A DNA stretch of 64,000 nucleotides from contig JAAZXR010000012.1 of assembly GCA_014240065.1 (NCBI GenBank), positions 22,166 to 86,165 of the forward strand. Reading direction: 5' to 3'. Positions within the stretch are counted from its first letter, which is position 1, and every line of letters starts with the position of its first letter. The notes under the pieces are model-generated. The model saw only the letters and a program-made list of their open reading frames with translations, was not told the origin of the DNA and ran no database searches. The position numbers and the translations under genes are program-made. The stretch comes from Myxococcales bacterium (GTDB taxonomy: Bacteria > Myxococcota_A > Polyangia > Nannocystales > Nannocystaceae). Shown here in pieces: positions 53,602-63,827 of the stretch.

Positions 53602-55257
53602 TCACGGCTCGCTCATATAGGGGTATGGGACGGTCGTCGGCGGCTCAAACGTCTCCTTGATCGTCCGCGGGCTGACCCATCGCAGCAAGTTGAGGATGGC
53701 GCCGGCTTTGTCGTTGGTGCCCGACTTTCGGCTCCCACCGAAGGGCTGCTGACCCACCACGGCGCCGGTCGGCTTGTCGTTGACGTAGAAATTGCCGGCG
53801 GAGAATCGCAGCCGCTCCACGGCCGTCGCCACGGCGCCGCGGTCACGGGCCATGATGCAGCCCGTGAGCGCGTAGGGGCCAGTCTTGTCACACAGCTCGA
53901 GCGTCGCCTCAAAATCGGCGTCCTCGTAGGGGTGCACCGTGAGGATCGGTCCGAACAGCTCCGTGGTCATGGTGGGCGCCTGGGCATCGTTGGCCACGAT
54001 GACTGTGGGCTGCACGAACCACCCCTTGCTGTCGTCGTGTCCGCCGCCGAGGACCTCTTCGATCGCGTCGCCGATCATGCCCTTGGCTTGACCGATCGCC
54101 TCCACGTGTTTGGCGTAGGCCCTGGCGTCGATGACGGCGCCCATCAGGTTTTGAAAATCTCGGACGTCGCCGACTTTAATGGTCTTGAGGTGCTCCTCAA
54201 GCTGGGCGCGGACTGTGGGCCACATCGACCTGGGGATGTAGGCGCGCGACGCCGCGGAGCATTTTTGGCCCTGGTACTCAAACGCGCCGCGGGCGAGGGC
54301 GGTCGCGACGGTCGTGGGATCGGCCGAGGGGTGCGCGAAGACAAAATCTTTGCCGCCGGTCTCGCCCACGAGCCGCGGGTAGCTCCGGTAGCTCGGGAGC
54401 CGCGTGGCCACCTGCTGCCACAGGTGCTCGAAGGTGGCGGTGCTGCCGGTGAAGTGGATGCCCGCGAGGCGAGGATCGTTCAACACCGCGTCGCCGATCT
54501 CCGCGGGTGGACCCGCGACCATATTGATGACCCCCTTGGGGAGCCCGGCCTCTTCGAGCAGCTCCATGATGTAGTAGGCGCCGAGCATCGCCGTGGGGGC
54601 GGGCTTCCACACCACGGTGTTACCCATGAGCGCCGGCGCCGTGGGAATATTCGCCGCGATCGAGGTGAAATTGAACGGCGACACGGCGAAGACGAAGCCG
54701 TCGAGGGGGCGGTGCTCCAGCCGGTTCCATTGACCCTCGGGCGACACGGGAGGCTGCTCGCCGTAGATGCGCGCCATGTAGTGGACGTTGAAGTTCCAAA
54801 AGTCCACGAGCTCGCAGGCGGCGTCGATCTCTGCCTGGAAGAGGACCTTGGATTGGTTGAGCATGGTGGCGGCGTTGAAGCGGTCCCGGTGCGTGTGCTT
54901 GAGCAGGTGCGCGGCCTTCAAAAAGATCGCCGCGCGGTCCTCCCACGGGAGGTTGGCCCAGTCGTCCTTCGCGGCCTCCGCCGCCTCGACGGCTTGTCTC
55001 GCGTGGTCGGCGGTGCCGGCGTGCCAGCGACCCAGCACGTGCTGGTGGTCGTGGGGCATGACGATGTCGTGGAGGTCTCCGGTTGTGACGCGCGCGCCAC
55101 CGATGTACATGGGCACCTCGACCGATGCGCTCGCCTGGCGCTCAAGCTCGGTCTTGATGCTCGCGCGCTCTTCAGAGCCCGGGAGATAGGCGCGGATAGG
55201 ATCGTTGATGGGGGTGGGAACTTGGGAAAATCCGTACGACATGGGGTGCTCACTCAT
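53602..55257 (-). CDS. pruA: L-glutamate gamma-semialdehyde dehydrogenase (P5C dehydrogenase)
   Basis: A 551-residue NAD-dependent aldehyde dehydrogenase that oxidises glutamate-gamma-semialdehyde (from proline or arginine) to glutamate. I start it at ATG 55257; the upstream in-frame extension is Ala/Pro/Arg-rich noise. Motifs: FNFTSIAANIPTAPALMGNTVVWKP, LVGETGGKDFVFAHP with the catalytic Glu near 297, GQKCSAASRAYIP with the nucleophilic Cys near 331, and NKAGAILNLLRWVSP at the C-terminus. The length and sequence match stand-alone P5CDH (RocA/PruA-like), not the bifunctional PutA. No proline dehydrogenase gene is next to it. Confidence 0.92.
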   Translation of the reverse strand: MSEHPMSYGFSQVPTPINDPIRAYLPGSEERASIKTELERQASASVEVPMYIGGARVTTGDLHDIVMPHDHQHVLGRWHAGTADHARQAVEAAEAAKDDWANLPWEDRAAIFLKAAHLLKHTHRDRFNAATMLNQSKVLFQAEIDAACELVDFWNFNVHYMARIYGEQPPVSPEGQWNRLEHRPLDGFVFAVSPFNFTSIAANIPTAPALMGNTVVWKPAPTAMLGAYYIMELLEEAGLPKGVINMVAGPPAEIGDAVLNDPRLAGIHFTGSTATFEHLWQQVATRLPSYRSYPRLVGETGGKDFVFAHPSADPTTVATALARGAFEYQGQKCSAASRAYIPRSMWPTVRAQLEEHLKTIKVGDVRDFQNLMGAVIDARAYAKHVEAIGQAKGMIGDAIEEVLGGGHDDSKGWFVQPTVIVANDAQAPTMTTELFGPILTVHPYEDADFEATLELCDKTGPYALTGCIMARDRGAVATAVERLRFSAGNFYVNDKPTGAVVGQQPFGGSRKSGTNDKAGAILNLLRWVSPRTIKETFEPPTTVPYPYMSEP

Positions 55258-55609
55258 GGCCCGAACCGGGCGCAGGCGAGAGCATGCCAAAAAATGGTTC
55301 GGGGCGAACGGGGCCAGCGCACGCTCCGCGATTTTGTCGCGGGTGGGGGCGAGTCCCGTGACGGGGCGGGGCTCGACGAAAGTGGGCGCGAGCCCCCGCA
55401 AAGGTGCCCTTGGCGCCGTGTTGGCAGGTTTGTCGCGAAGGCGCGGATGACGCTTCGCCGACCGTATCCGCGCGAGCGCATCTCCGGGTGGGCCCTCGCC
55501 TTCGCCCGTGGCTTGCGTCTTCCGGCGTCGTAGCCTAAAAGCGCGCGCACGTGGCCGTGTGGCGCCGGCGAGCGCCGACGTGCCGTGAGCTTCGCAGGAG
55601 ATTCAGACC
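55258..55609. other. Intergenic region between divergent pruA and ABC-F genes
   Basis: About 350 bases of GC-rich DNA between opposite starts. The open frames over it are Ala/Arg/Pro-rich continuations without pattern. It must hold both promoters, but I cannot mark convincing -35/-10 elements. The ABC-F start has GGAG (55588-55591) as ribosome binding site. Confidence 0.5.
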
Positions 55610-57211
<1,602 letters not shown>

Positions 57212-57330
57212 GGCGACTTCGCTCGGCGAATCCGCGGGAATTCGGCGTTCCGCGGGCCGTGGTTCTCGGCGGCGAAAAAAACGCGTCTGCGGTTCCAGAT
57301 CGCCGTTCAATGTGGGTATCATCCCGCACG

Positions 57331-59007
57331 ATGAGCGAAGCTGAAGATACCAAGTTGGCCCTCGATTACGCCTACCACTGGGAGCAGGCGCGCGCGAACG
57401 AAGTGTTCATGACGCAGCCGATGGGGGGCGGGAAACTCGTCACCTTCACGTGGGCGGAGGTCTTGCGCCAGGCTCGCTCGATGGCCGCGTTCTTGCGCAG
57501 CCAGAACTACGAGGTGTCGAGCCAGATCGCCATCGTGTCCAAGAACACCGCCCAGTGGATCATGGCGGACCTCGCGATTTGGATGGCCGGTCACGTCTCC
57601 GTGCCTGTCTACCCCACCAACACGCGGGAGGAGATTCGCTACGTGCTCGAGCACAGCGACGCGAAGATGCTGTTTTACGGCAAGCTCGACGATCCCGCAG
57701 AGGTGCGGGCTGGGATCCCTGAGGGCATGTCGGGCGTGGCCCTGCCGTTGTCCGAAGGCTCGGACTTTCCGACGTGGGACGCCATCGTCGGCGAGCACGC
57801 GCCGATCGAAGATTCACCGCGCCGTGGCGCCGACGAGATGGCGACCATCGTCTACACCTCGGGCAGCACGGGACGCAGCAAGGGCGCGATGATCACCTTC
57901 GGCGCGATGCAGCGCTCCGTGGACGGCCTGAGGCGACGGCTGATGACCTACTCGCACGATCGCATGCTCTCCTACCTCCCGCTCGCGCACGTGTTCGAGC
58001 GCTACTGCGTGGAGATGGGAGCCCTGACCGCGGGCTTCTCCTTGTTCTTCGCGGAGAGCCTCGACACCTTCGTCCAAGATCTGAACCGCGCGCGCCCCAC
58101 GATGTTCGTGTCGGTCCCGCGGTTGTGGCAAAAGTTTCAGCTCGGCGTCTTCGCCAAGATGCCGCCGAAGAAGCTCGACACCCTGCTCAAGATCCCCATC
58201 TTGAACAACGTGATTCGGAAGAAGGTGCTGACCGGGCTCGGGCTCGATCAGGTCCGCTTCGCGGCCACCGGCTCGGCGCCCATCTCCAAAGAGCTGTTCC
58301 AGTGGTACCGCAACTTGGGGCTCGAGCTGCTCGAGGGCTACGGCATGACCGAGAACTTCTGCTACTCGCACGCCTCGAAGCCCGGGGAGATGCGGGTAGG
58401 ATACGTGGGCCCGGCCTACGACGACGTGGAGGTGCGGATCTCCGAGGCTGGCGAGATCTTGGTGAAGAGCCCTGGCTCCATGCTCGGCTACTTCAAGCAG
58501 CCTGAGCTCACCAAGGACGCCTTCACAGAGGACGGGTTCTTGAAGACCGGAGATCGCGGGGAGATCGACAAAAAAGGGCGGCTGCGCATCACCGGCCGCG
58601 TCAAGGAGCTGTTCAAAACCAGCAAGGGCAAGTACGTCTCGCCGGCGCCCATCGAGACCCGAATCATGGCCCACTCGGACGTGGAGATGGCCTGCGTCTG
58701 CGGCGCGAGTCAGCCCCAGCCGTGCGCCTTGATCATGCTGGGCGCGGACGCGAAGAATCGTGCAGACGCGGACCCGAGCGCGAAGCAGGCGATGGTCGCC
58801 TCGCTCGCGGCGCACATGGAGTCTGTCAACGCGCAGCTCCCCCACCACGAGCACATGTCCTTCGGCGTGGTCGTGCAAGACGAGTGGCTCATCGACAACG
58901 GGTTCTTGACCCCGACCATGAAGCTCAAGCGCAGCGCCATCGAAGATTGTTATGGCCCGAAGCTCGACGGCTGGTACGACGCCGGCGACAAGCTGATGTG
59001 GGAGTAG
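57331..59007 (+). CDS. Long-chain acyl-CoA synthetase (AMP-forming)
   Basis: A 558-residue ANL-superfamily ligase from ATG 57331. The phosphate-binding motif TIVYTSGSTGRSKGAM is near 172-187, followed by LPLAHVFERYC, the A5 region GYGMTENFCYSH near 340, KTGDRGEIDKKGRLRITGRVKELFKTS near 408-432, and a final lysine in MKLKRSAIE near 532. The motif set matches fatty-acyl-CoA synthetases (FadD-like/ACSL), which activate fatty acids via acyl-AMP. It may feed the TetR-AcDH operon, though it lies elsewhere. The 3' end faces the aminotransferase gene ten bases away. Confidence 0.92.
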   Translation: MSEAEDTKLALDYAYHWEQARANEVFMTQPMGGGKLVTFTWAEVLRQARSMAAFLRSQNYEVSSQIAIVSKNTAQWIMADLAIWMAGHVSVPVYPTNTREEIRYVLEHSDAKMLFYGKLDDPAEVRAGIPEGMSGVALPLSEGSDFPTWDAIVGEHAPIEDSPRRGADEMATIVYTSGSTGRSKGAMITFGAMQRSVDGLRRRLMTYSHDRMLSYLPLAHVFERYCVEMGALTAGFSLFFAESLDTFVQDLNRARPTMFVSVPRLWQKFQLGVFAKMPPKKLDTLLKIPILNNVIRKKVLTGLGLDQVRFAATGSAPISKELFQWYRNLGLELLEGYGMTENFCYSHASKPGEMRVGYVGPAYDDVEVRISEAGEILVKSPGSMLGYFKQPELTKDAFTEDGFLKTGDRGEIDKKGRLRITGRVKELFKTSKGKYVSPAPIETRIMAHSDVEMACVCGASQPQPCALIMLGADAKNRADADPSAKQAMVASLAAHMESVNAQLPHHEHMSFGVVVQDEWLIDNGFLTPTMKLKRSAIEDCYGPKLDGWYDAGDKLMWE

Positions 59008-59017
59008 CGGCGGCCCA

Positions 59018-60271
59018 CTAGGCGCGATGCCGTTCGATGAGGGCTTCGATCCGGTCGAGGCCCTCTTTAATTTCGGGCATGCTCGGCCCAAACGAGATCC
59101 GCACGAAGTGCTGGAGGCGCGACGGGAGGTGCTCGCGGCGCTTGCCTGGGTCCACGTCGAAGAAGACTCCGGGCACGCAGATCACCCGCTCGTCGAGGCA
59201 GGCGCGGAAGAAGTCCATGCCGTTGCGGAGCGTCGGGGGCAGGTGCTGCAGCCCCGCGAACAGGTAGAAGGCCCCGCCGCTCGGCGCGGACTGAGACAGC
59301 CCCAGCTGCTTGAGGCGACCCATGGCGTAGGCGCGCTTGTCGGCGAACGCGGCTTGGATCGCGCGCGCCTCTGTGCGCGCGTGGGAGGGTTCGAGCAGGG
59401 GGAGCGCCGCCCGCTGCAGGAGGTGGGGCGCGCCGCCATCGAGGAACGAGCCCGCGGACGCGACGCGTTCAATGACGCTCTTGGGCCCGACGGTCCACGA
59501 CAGTCGCAGCCCGGGGTAGCGCCAGTTCTTCGTGAGCCCGTCCACCACCACCACCGGGTCTCGATCGACGTCGTCGACGAACTCCGCGGCGCTGCTCGCC
59601 TCCGGGACGTCGTCGCCGTACAGGTAGTGCGCGTAGAACTCGTCCAAGATGAGCGCGCACCCGTGGGCGCGGGCGGTGTGTACCCACGCGTCCAAATCTT
59701 CGCCCGTCACCGCGACCCCGGTGGGGTTGCAGGGGTTGGACAAGAGCATGGCGGCGAGGCCGGCGCCTCGGATCTCTCGCTGCAACCGGGCTTGGCTCAG
59801 CGTGAAGCCCTCGTCTTCATGCAAGGAGATCGGGATCGGCACGAAGGCGCGAAAGATCGCCAAGAGCTCCTCGTAGGCGGTGTAGTCCGGCAGCAGGTGC
59901 CCAAGGTGCACCCCGCCGAGCGAGGCCGCGATGCGGGTGAGCGCCGCGCGTCCACCGGCGGCGATTGCCACGTTTTGTGCGGTGTACTGGCTCTTCTTTC
60001 CGCGTCGGTAGCGGTGGTTGTACAGGGCCGCGACCGCCTCCCGGAGGTCTTGCGTGCCGGGCACGGGCCCGTACTCGCTCAGCGCCGCGTCGAGGGGGGC
60101 GCGCTGCAGGCGAGGGGGCGCGTCGGGGAGCGGCCCGGTCTCCGGGGCGCCTTGGCCGAGGTTCACCCAGTCCGGGTTGCCGTAGTGGAAGCCGCGCTGC
60201 GCCGCCTCGTTCATCACGAAGATGACCCCGGTGCGGGGCACGGGTCGAAACGCGTTGTCGACGGCGTCCAT
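59018..60271 (-). CDS. Class I/II PLP-dependent aminotransferase
   Basis: A 417-residue cytoplasmic fold-type I aminotransferase. Motifs: LSEYGPVPGTQDLREAVAALY near 85 (PLP phosphate region), LLSNPCNPTGVAV near 175, ILDEFYAHYLYG near 210 with the pyridine-binding Asp, DGLTKNWRYPGLRLSW near 245 with the Schiff-base lysine, and HFVRISFG near 395 with the substrate-binding Arg. The amino-acid substrate is not evident; aspartate-like or alanine/valine-type are both possible. It is monocistronic, convergent with the acyl-CoA synthetase. Confidence 0.9.
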   Translation of the reverse strand: MDAVDNAFRPVPRTGVIFVMNEAAQRGFHYGNPDWVNLGQGAPETGPLPDAPPRLQRAPLDAALSEYGPVPGTQDLREAVAALYNHRYRRGKKSQYTAQNVAIAAGGRAALTRIAASLGGVHLGHLLPDYTAYEELLAIFRAFVPIPISLHEDEGFTLSQARLQREIRGAGLAAMLLSNPCNPTGVAVTGEDLDAWVHTARAHGCALILDEFYAHYLYGDDVPEASSAAEFVDDVDRDPVVVVDGLTKNWRYPGLRLSWTVGPKSVIERVASAGSFLDGGAPHLLQRAALPLLEPSHARTEARAIQAAFADKRAYAMGRLKQLGLSQSAPSGGAFYLFAGLQHLPPTLRNGMDFFRACLDERVICVPGVFFDVDPGKRREHLPSRLQHFVRISFGPSMPEIKEGLDRIEALIERHRA

Positions 60272-60397
60272 GATCTCCGACTACCCACCTTCTTTGTGGC
60301 CGTCAACTCCGCCAGTCGGTCGCTGGATCCACCGTGCGCGTTTGCGTCCGCCGCGGCCTCGTGGGCGGCCTCGCCGGTGAGCGGTCAGAGGCGAGGA

Positions 60398-61372
60398 TCA
60401 GTCGAGCACCGAGGGGAGCGCGTCAGGGTCGCGCGGCGCGGCGGTCGTGTCGTTGGAGACGAGCGTCGGCGGGGCCTCAAGGCCGTCAGCTTCGGGCGCC
60501 GCCGCTTCGGGCGCCGCCGCGGGTTGGACCACGTCAAGATCCGGTCGCCGCTCGAACACCGGCGCCTCGTCGATCGGCTCACCCACCGGCCCTTGGGACG
60601 CGGCGACGACGAGGGGGACGTGCTCGGCGGGCGCTTCAGGGTGGGTCACGACGGACGGCGTGGGCTGCCGCGCGGAGGCGTTCGTGGCGGGGGCCGGGGC
60701 TTGCGCGACGACGGTGGCGACCTCGGCAGGCGCGGTCGAGGAGGGCGCGGGCTCGCGGTGTGGCGCGCGCGTGGGAGCGTTGGCTGCGGCCATGCGCCGC
60801 GCTCGCAATTTTTTCTCGGTGAAATAGCCGCGCGCGGTGAGCACCTTGTCGACGTAGCCGCGGGAACGCGTGGGCAAGCGGCCGCCGTTCCGTGTCCACT
60901 TGGAGACGTTGCCGGGTCCCGCGTTGTAGGCCGCGAGGGCGTACTTGAGGTTGCCGTCGTAGCGGTTGAGCATCTTGCGGAGGTAGTAGGCCCCGGCTGT
61001 GACGTTGAACTCGGAGTTGTAGGGGCGCGATCGTCGATCGAGCTGGTTCGCCAGGCTCTTGGCGGTGGCGGGCATGAGCTGCATGAGCCCCTTCGCGCCC
61101 GCGGGTGAGGTCGCCTTGGGATCGAAGCGGCTCTCCACCCAGATCATGCCCCGGAGCAGGTCGGGATCGAGCCGGTACTCTTTCGCGGCGCGGTTCACGA
61201 TTTTTTCCACGGCGCGGATTTTTGCCTTCATCGAGGAGTCGAAGCCCGCGGCGTTGGTGGCGCCTGCGCTCCGGGTGGTACCCGCACGGCCGCCGGAGGA
61301 GGTCGCGCAGCCGCCACAGACGACGGTGAGGCAGAGGAGGCACTGTCCAACGAATCGGTTGAGCGAAGGCAT
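60398..61372 (-). CDS. SLT-family lytic transglycosylase lipoprotein
   Basis: A 324-residue exported enzyme: signal peptide MPSLNRFVGQCLLCLTVV with lipobox CGGC near 22, then a short linker and an SLT (Slt70/MltC-like) lytic transglycosylase domain at about 50-185. Catalytic Glu is in IWVESRFDPKA near 81, and the family pattern continues in GAKGLMQLMPATAK and ALAAYNAGPGNVSKW. It cleaves glycan strands between MurNAc and GlcNAc, forming 1,6-anhydro ends. The C-terminal ~110 residues are a Pro/Ala-rich disordered tail. Divergent from rplU, 290 bases apart. Confidence 0.92.
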   Translation of the reverse strand: MPSLNRFVGQCLLCLTVVCGGCATSSGGRAGTTRSAGATNAAGFDSSMKAKIRAVEKIVNRAAKEYRLDPDLLRGMIWVESRFDPKATSPAGAKGLMQLMPATAKSLANQLDRRSRPYNSEFNVTAGAYYLRKMLNRYDGNLKYALAAYNAGPGNVSKWTRNGGRLPTRSRGYVDKVLTARGYFTEKKLRARRMAAANAPTRAPHREPAPSSTAPAEVATVVAQAPAPATNASARQPTPSVVTHPEAPAEHVPLVVAASQGPVGEPIDEAPVFERRPDLDVVQPAAAPEAAAPEADGLEAPPTLVSNDTTAAPRDPDALPSVLD

Positions 61373-61662
61373 GTCTGCTCCAAAGTGCAGCTAGGACCCA
61401 TTCTCGCCAAGTTTCTTGCACGTATTGAAATGTAAGACTGAAAACCACACTGAACATTGCAATCGGGACATGCGTGATACACGCGGATCGGCGCAGCGTT
61501 GTCAGATCGAGTCGCTTGATCACTTGACCGGGGACGCCGGTTCCATAGACTGCGCTTCCTTCGAGCCCACGCGAAGTTCATCGACGGGGGCGCTCGGGAC
61601 CGAGCAGACGGTCCTCGCACGGGCGGGCGTATCGCACCACACGAAATCGAGACGCGATTCAA

Positions 61663-61980
61663 ATGAGCGAACAAGCGATCATCAAAACTGGCGGAAAGCA
61701 GTACCGCATTAGCAAGGGCGACAAGGTCCGCATCGATCGTATTGATGGTGACGAGGGCGCCGGGGTCGAGTTCGACCAGGTGCTGTTCATGGGCGCCGGC
61801 GACGCCGCCAAAATCGGCACGCCGATGATCGCGGGGGCGAAGGTCTCTGCCGAGATCGTCAAGCAAGGCAAGGGCCCCAAGCTCATCGTCTACAAGTTTC
61901 GCCGGCGCAAGAACTACCGCCGCAAGCGCGGTCATCGTCAACACTTCACCGAGATCAAGATCACGGGAATCGCGGGCTAG
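61663..61980 (+). CDS. rplU: Ribosomal protein bL21
   Basis: A 105-residue ribosomal protein of the large subunit. N-terminus AIIKTGGKQYRIS and the FDQVLFMG, IVYKFRRRKNYRRKRGHRQHFTEIKI signatures are standard for bL21. It binds 23S rRNA with bL20. Followed by rpmA 21 bases later, the normal order. The 290-base region upstream (61373-61662) should hold the promoter; no leader structure is evident to me there. Confidence 0.97.
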   Translation: MSEQAIIKTGGKQYRISKGDKVRIDRIDGDEGAGVEFDQVLFMGAGDAAKIGTPMIAGAKVSAEIVKQGKGPKLIVYKFRRRKNYRRKRGHRQHFTEIKITGIAG

Positions 61981-62001
61981 GCCCAGAACCAAGAGGACAC
62001 C

Positions 62002-62280
62002 ATGGCACACAAAAAAGGTCAGGGATCAATTAAGAATGGGCGCGACTCGAACGCGCAATTTCGCGGCGTCAAGCGCTTCGGTGGTCAGGTCGTTAAGGCC
62101 GGAAACATCCTCGTACGGCAGGTTGGCGGCCATATGAAGGCTGGATCTAACGTCGGCACCGGGCGAGATTTCACCCTGTTCGCGCTCGTCGACGGCACCG
62201 TGAAGTTCAGCAAGCGTGGCAAAGAGCGACGCACCTTTGTGGGCATCGAGCCGCTCGCTGAGTCGGCCGCAGCCGAGTAG
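62002..62280 (+). CDS. rpmA: Ribosomal protein bL27
   Basis: A 92-residue large-subunit protein near the peptidyl-transferase centre. Begins [17 protein letters not shown], the usual bL27 start, and retains [19 protein letters not shown] and [17 protein letters not shown] sequence (here [16 protein letters not shown]). The segment [14 protein letters not shown] differs from the common GTKFHPGNNVGLG. No N-terminal cleavage extension as in Firmicutes. Ends before a terminator, then obg. Confidence 0.97.
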   Translation: MAHKKGQGSIKNGRDSNAQFRGVKRFGGQVVKAGNILVRQVGGHMKAGSNVGTGRDFTLFALVDGTVKFSKRGKERRTFVGIEPLAESAAAE

Positions 62281-62313
62281 TCGTCGCCGCTCCGCGCGGC
62301 GCGGGAATGGAAC

Positions 62314-62354
62314 AACCTCGCGTCCGTTCTGGTGACGGCACGCGAGGTTTTTTT
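62314..62354 (+). terminator. Rho-independent terminator between rpmA and obg
   Basis: The ten-base stem AACCTCGCGT/ACGCGAGGTT with a 16-base loop is followed by a run of seven T. It ends just 5 bases before the obg ATG. It should reduce readthrough from the ribosomal genes into obg, or attenuate it. Confidence 0.88.
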
Positions 62355-62359
62355 ACGTT

Positions 62360-63586
62360 ATGCGTTTCATCGACCGAGTGCGAATCTGTGTGCGTGCCGG
62401 AGACGGAGGCAACGGCGCGGTCGCGTGGCGGCGCGAGGCTCACGTACCTCAAGGCGGACCGCAAGGCGGCGATGGAGGCGAGGGGGGCAGCGTATTTCTC
62501 GAGGCCGATCCCTCGTTGACCACGCTGCTCGATTTGAAATTTAAGCAGCAGTTCAAGGCGCAGCCCGGGACCTCGGGCGCGAACAAGGGCAAGCACGGGA
62601 GGGCGGGCAGCGACGCCATCGTCCGCGTGCCGGTGGGGAGCATGGTGTACTTCGAAGGGCTCGCTGGACCGAGCGGCACGCCGCCGCCATGGAAAGAAGA
62701 CGACCCCGGCCCCGCGAGCGACGGACCCGACGCCGACATGGAGACGATCTACGTGGTCGACGAGTCCGACGAAGACCCGGACGGCCTGTTTGAGATCGGC
62801 GCAGGGACGATGGAGCCGATCCACAATATGCCGACCCTCGTGGCCAAGGAGCTGGAGCCGCTGGCGCTGGAGCGCCACGAGCTCCTGGGCGATCTACGTC
62901 AGGAGGGCCAGCAGCTGCTGGTGGCCCGCGGAGGACGGGCCGGGCGTGGCAACCTACGCTTCAAAACCTCCACGAACCGGGCGCCAGATCGCGCTGAACC
63001 GGGGGGCGCGGGCGACGCGCTTTGGCTCCGCATCGAGCTCAAGCTCCTCGCCGATGTGGGGGTGGTGGGCTTTCCCAATGTGGGGAAATCCACGCTGATC
63101 CGTGCGGTGTCCAAGGCGCGACCTGAAGTGGGCGATTACCCGTTTACGACCCTCACACCGCATCTTGGGGTGATCTCGCTGCCACCGGATCGGTCGTTTG
63201 TCATGGCCGACGTGCCGGGCTTGGTGCGGGGCGCGAGCGCGGGTCGAGGTCTCGGTCACCGGTTCTTAAAGCACCTGGAGCGCACGCGCGTGCTCTTGCA
63301 CGTGATCGCGCCCGACCCCGCCGAGGATCGTTCGCCGGTCGAGGATCTCGACGCGCTCGAGCAGGAATTGCGGCAGTACGGGGACATGTTTGACGGCCGG
63401 CCTCGGGTGGTGGCGCTCAACAAGGTCGACAGCGAGGAGGGCGCCGCGCTGATTGCGGAGACCCAGGCCGCGCTGCGTGCCCGCAACATCCCGCTGTTCC
63501 CGATCTCGGCTCACACCCACGAGGGCCTTGATCGTCTGCTCGAGGCCCTTTGGCGTCGGTTGGAGCATTTCAGCAGCCCGGACTGA
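62360..63586 (+). CDS. obg: GTPase Obg (CgtA) with an insertion in the Obg fold
   Basis: A 408-residue essential ribosome-associated GTPase. The N-terminal glycine-rich Obg fold starts RAGDGGNGAVAWRRE and continues GGPQGGDGGEGGSVFLEAD. An insertion of roughly 65-70 residues, rich in Asp, Pro and Glu, lies at about 98-175 between VPVGSMVYF and DLRQEGQQLLVARGG, where most Obg proteins have about ten residues. The G domain is normal: GFPNVGKSTL near 237 (G1), a Thr-rich switch (G2), DVPGLVRGAS (G3) and NKVD (G4). The short C-terminus lacks the extra C-terminal domain of some Obg. Begins 5 bases after the terminator. Confidence 0.95.
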   Translation: MRFIDRVRICVRAGDGGNGAVAWRREAHVPQGGPQGGDGGEGGSVFLEADPSLTTLLDLKFKQQFKAQPGTSGANKGKHGRAGSDAIVRVPVGSMVYFEGLAGPSGTPPPWKEDDPGPASDGPDADMETIYVVDESDEDPDGLFEIGAGTMEPIHNMPTLVAKELEPLALERHELLGDLRQEGQQLLVARGGRAGRGNLRFKTSTNRAPDRAEPGGAGDALWLRIELKLLADVGVVGFPNVGKSTLIRAVSKARPEVGDYPFTTLTPHLGVISLPPDRSFVMADVPGLVRGASAGRGLGHRFLKHLERTRVLLHVIAPDPAEDRSPVEDLDALEQELRQYGDMFDGRPRVVALNKVDSEEGAALIAETQAALRARNIPLFPISAHTHEGLDRLLEALWRRLEHFSSPD

Positions 63587-63827
63587 TGTGCGCGGTGCTG
63601 CGCGGCGATCGCATGATGGGGCGGGCTCGCGGCGATCTCGCTCGGAGATGGGCGCGTAATGGCGCGGTGGGCGTGGGCAGGGGGTGTCCTGGCTCCGCCC
63701 GGGTCGCGCCTCGATCCGGCCCGCTTTGAGGGCCGATTCCTCGCCTCGAAGTTGGCGGGGCTGGGCCAGGCTTGGTAGCCTTGAACGCGTGAACTGGCCG
63801 CAACTGACCGCGCAATTTCGATGCTCG

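Noticed and set aside
57212..57330. Imperfect inverted repeat near 57230-57260 after the ABC-F gene
   Set aside because: The stem has a bulge and is not followed by a T-run on the coding strand, so a terminator call is not supported.
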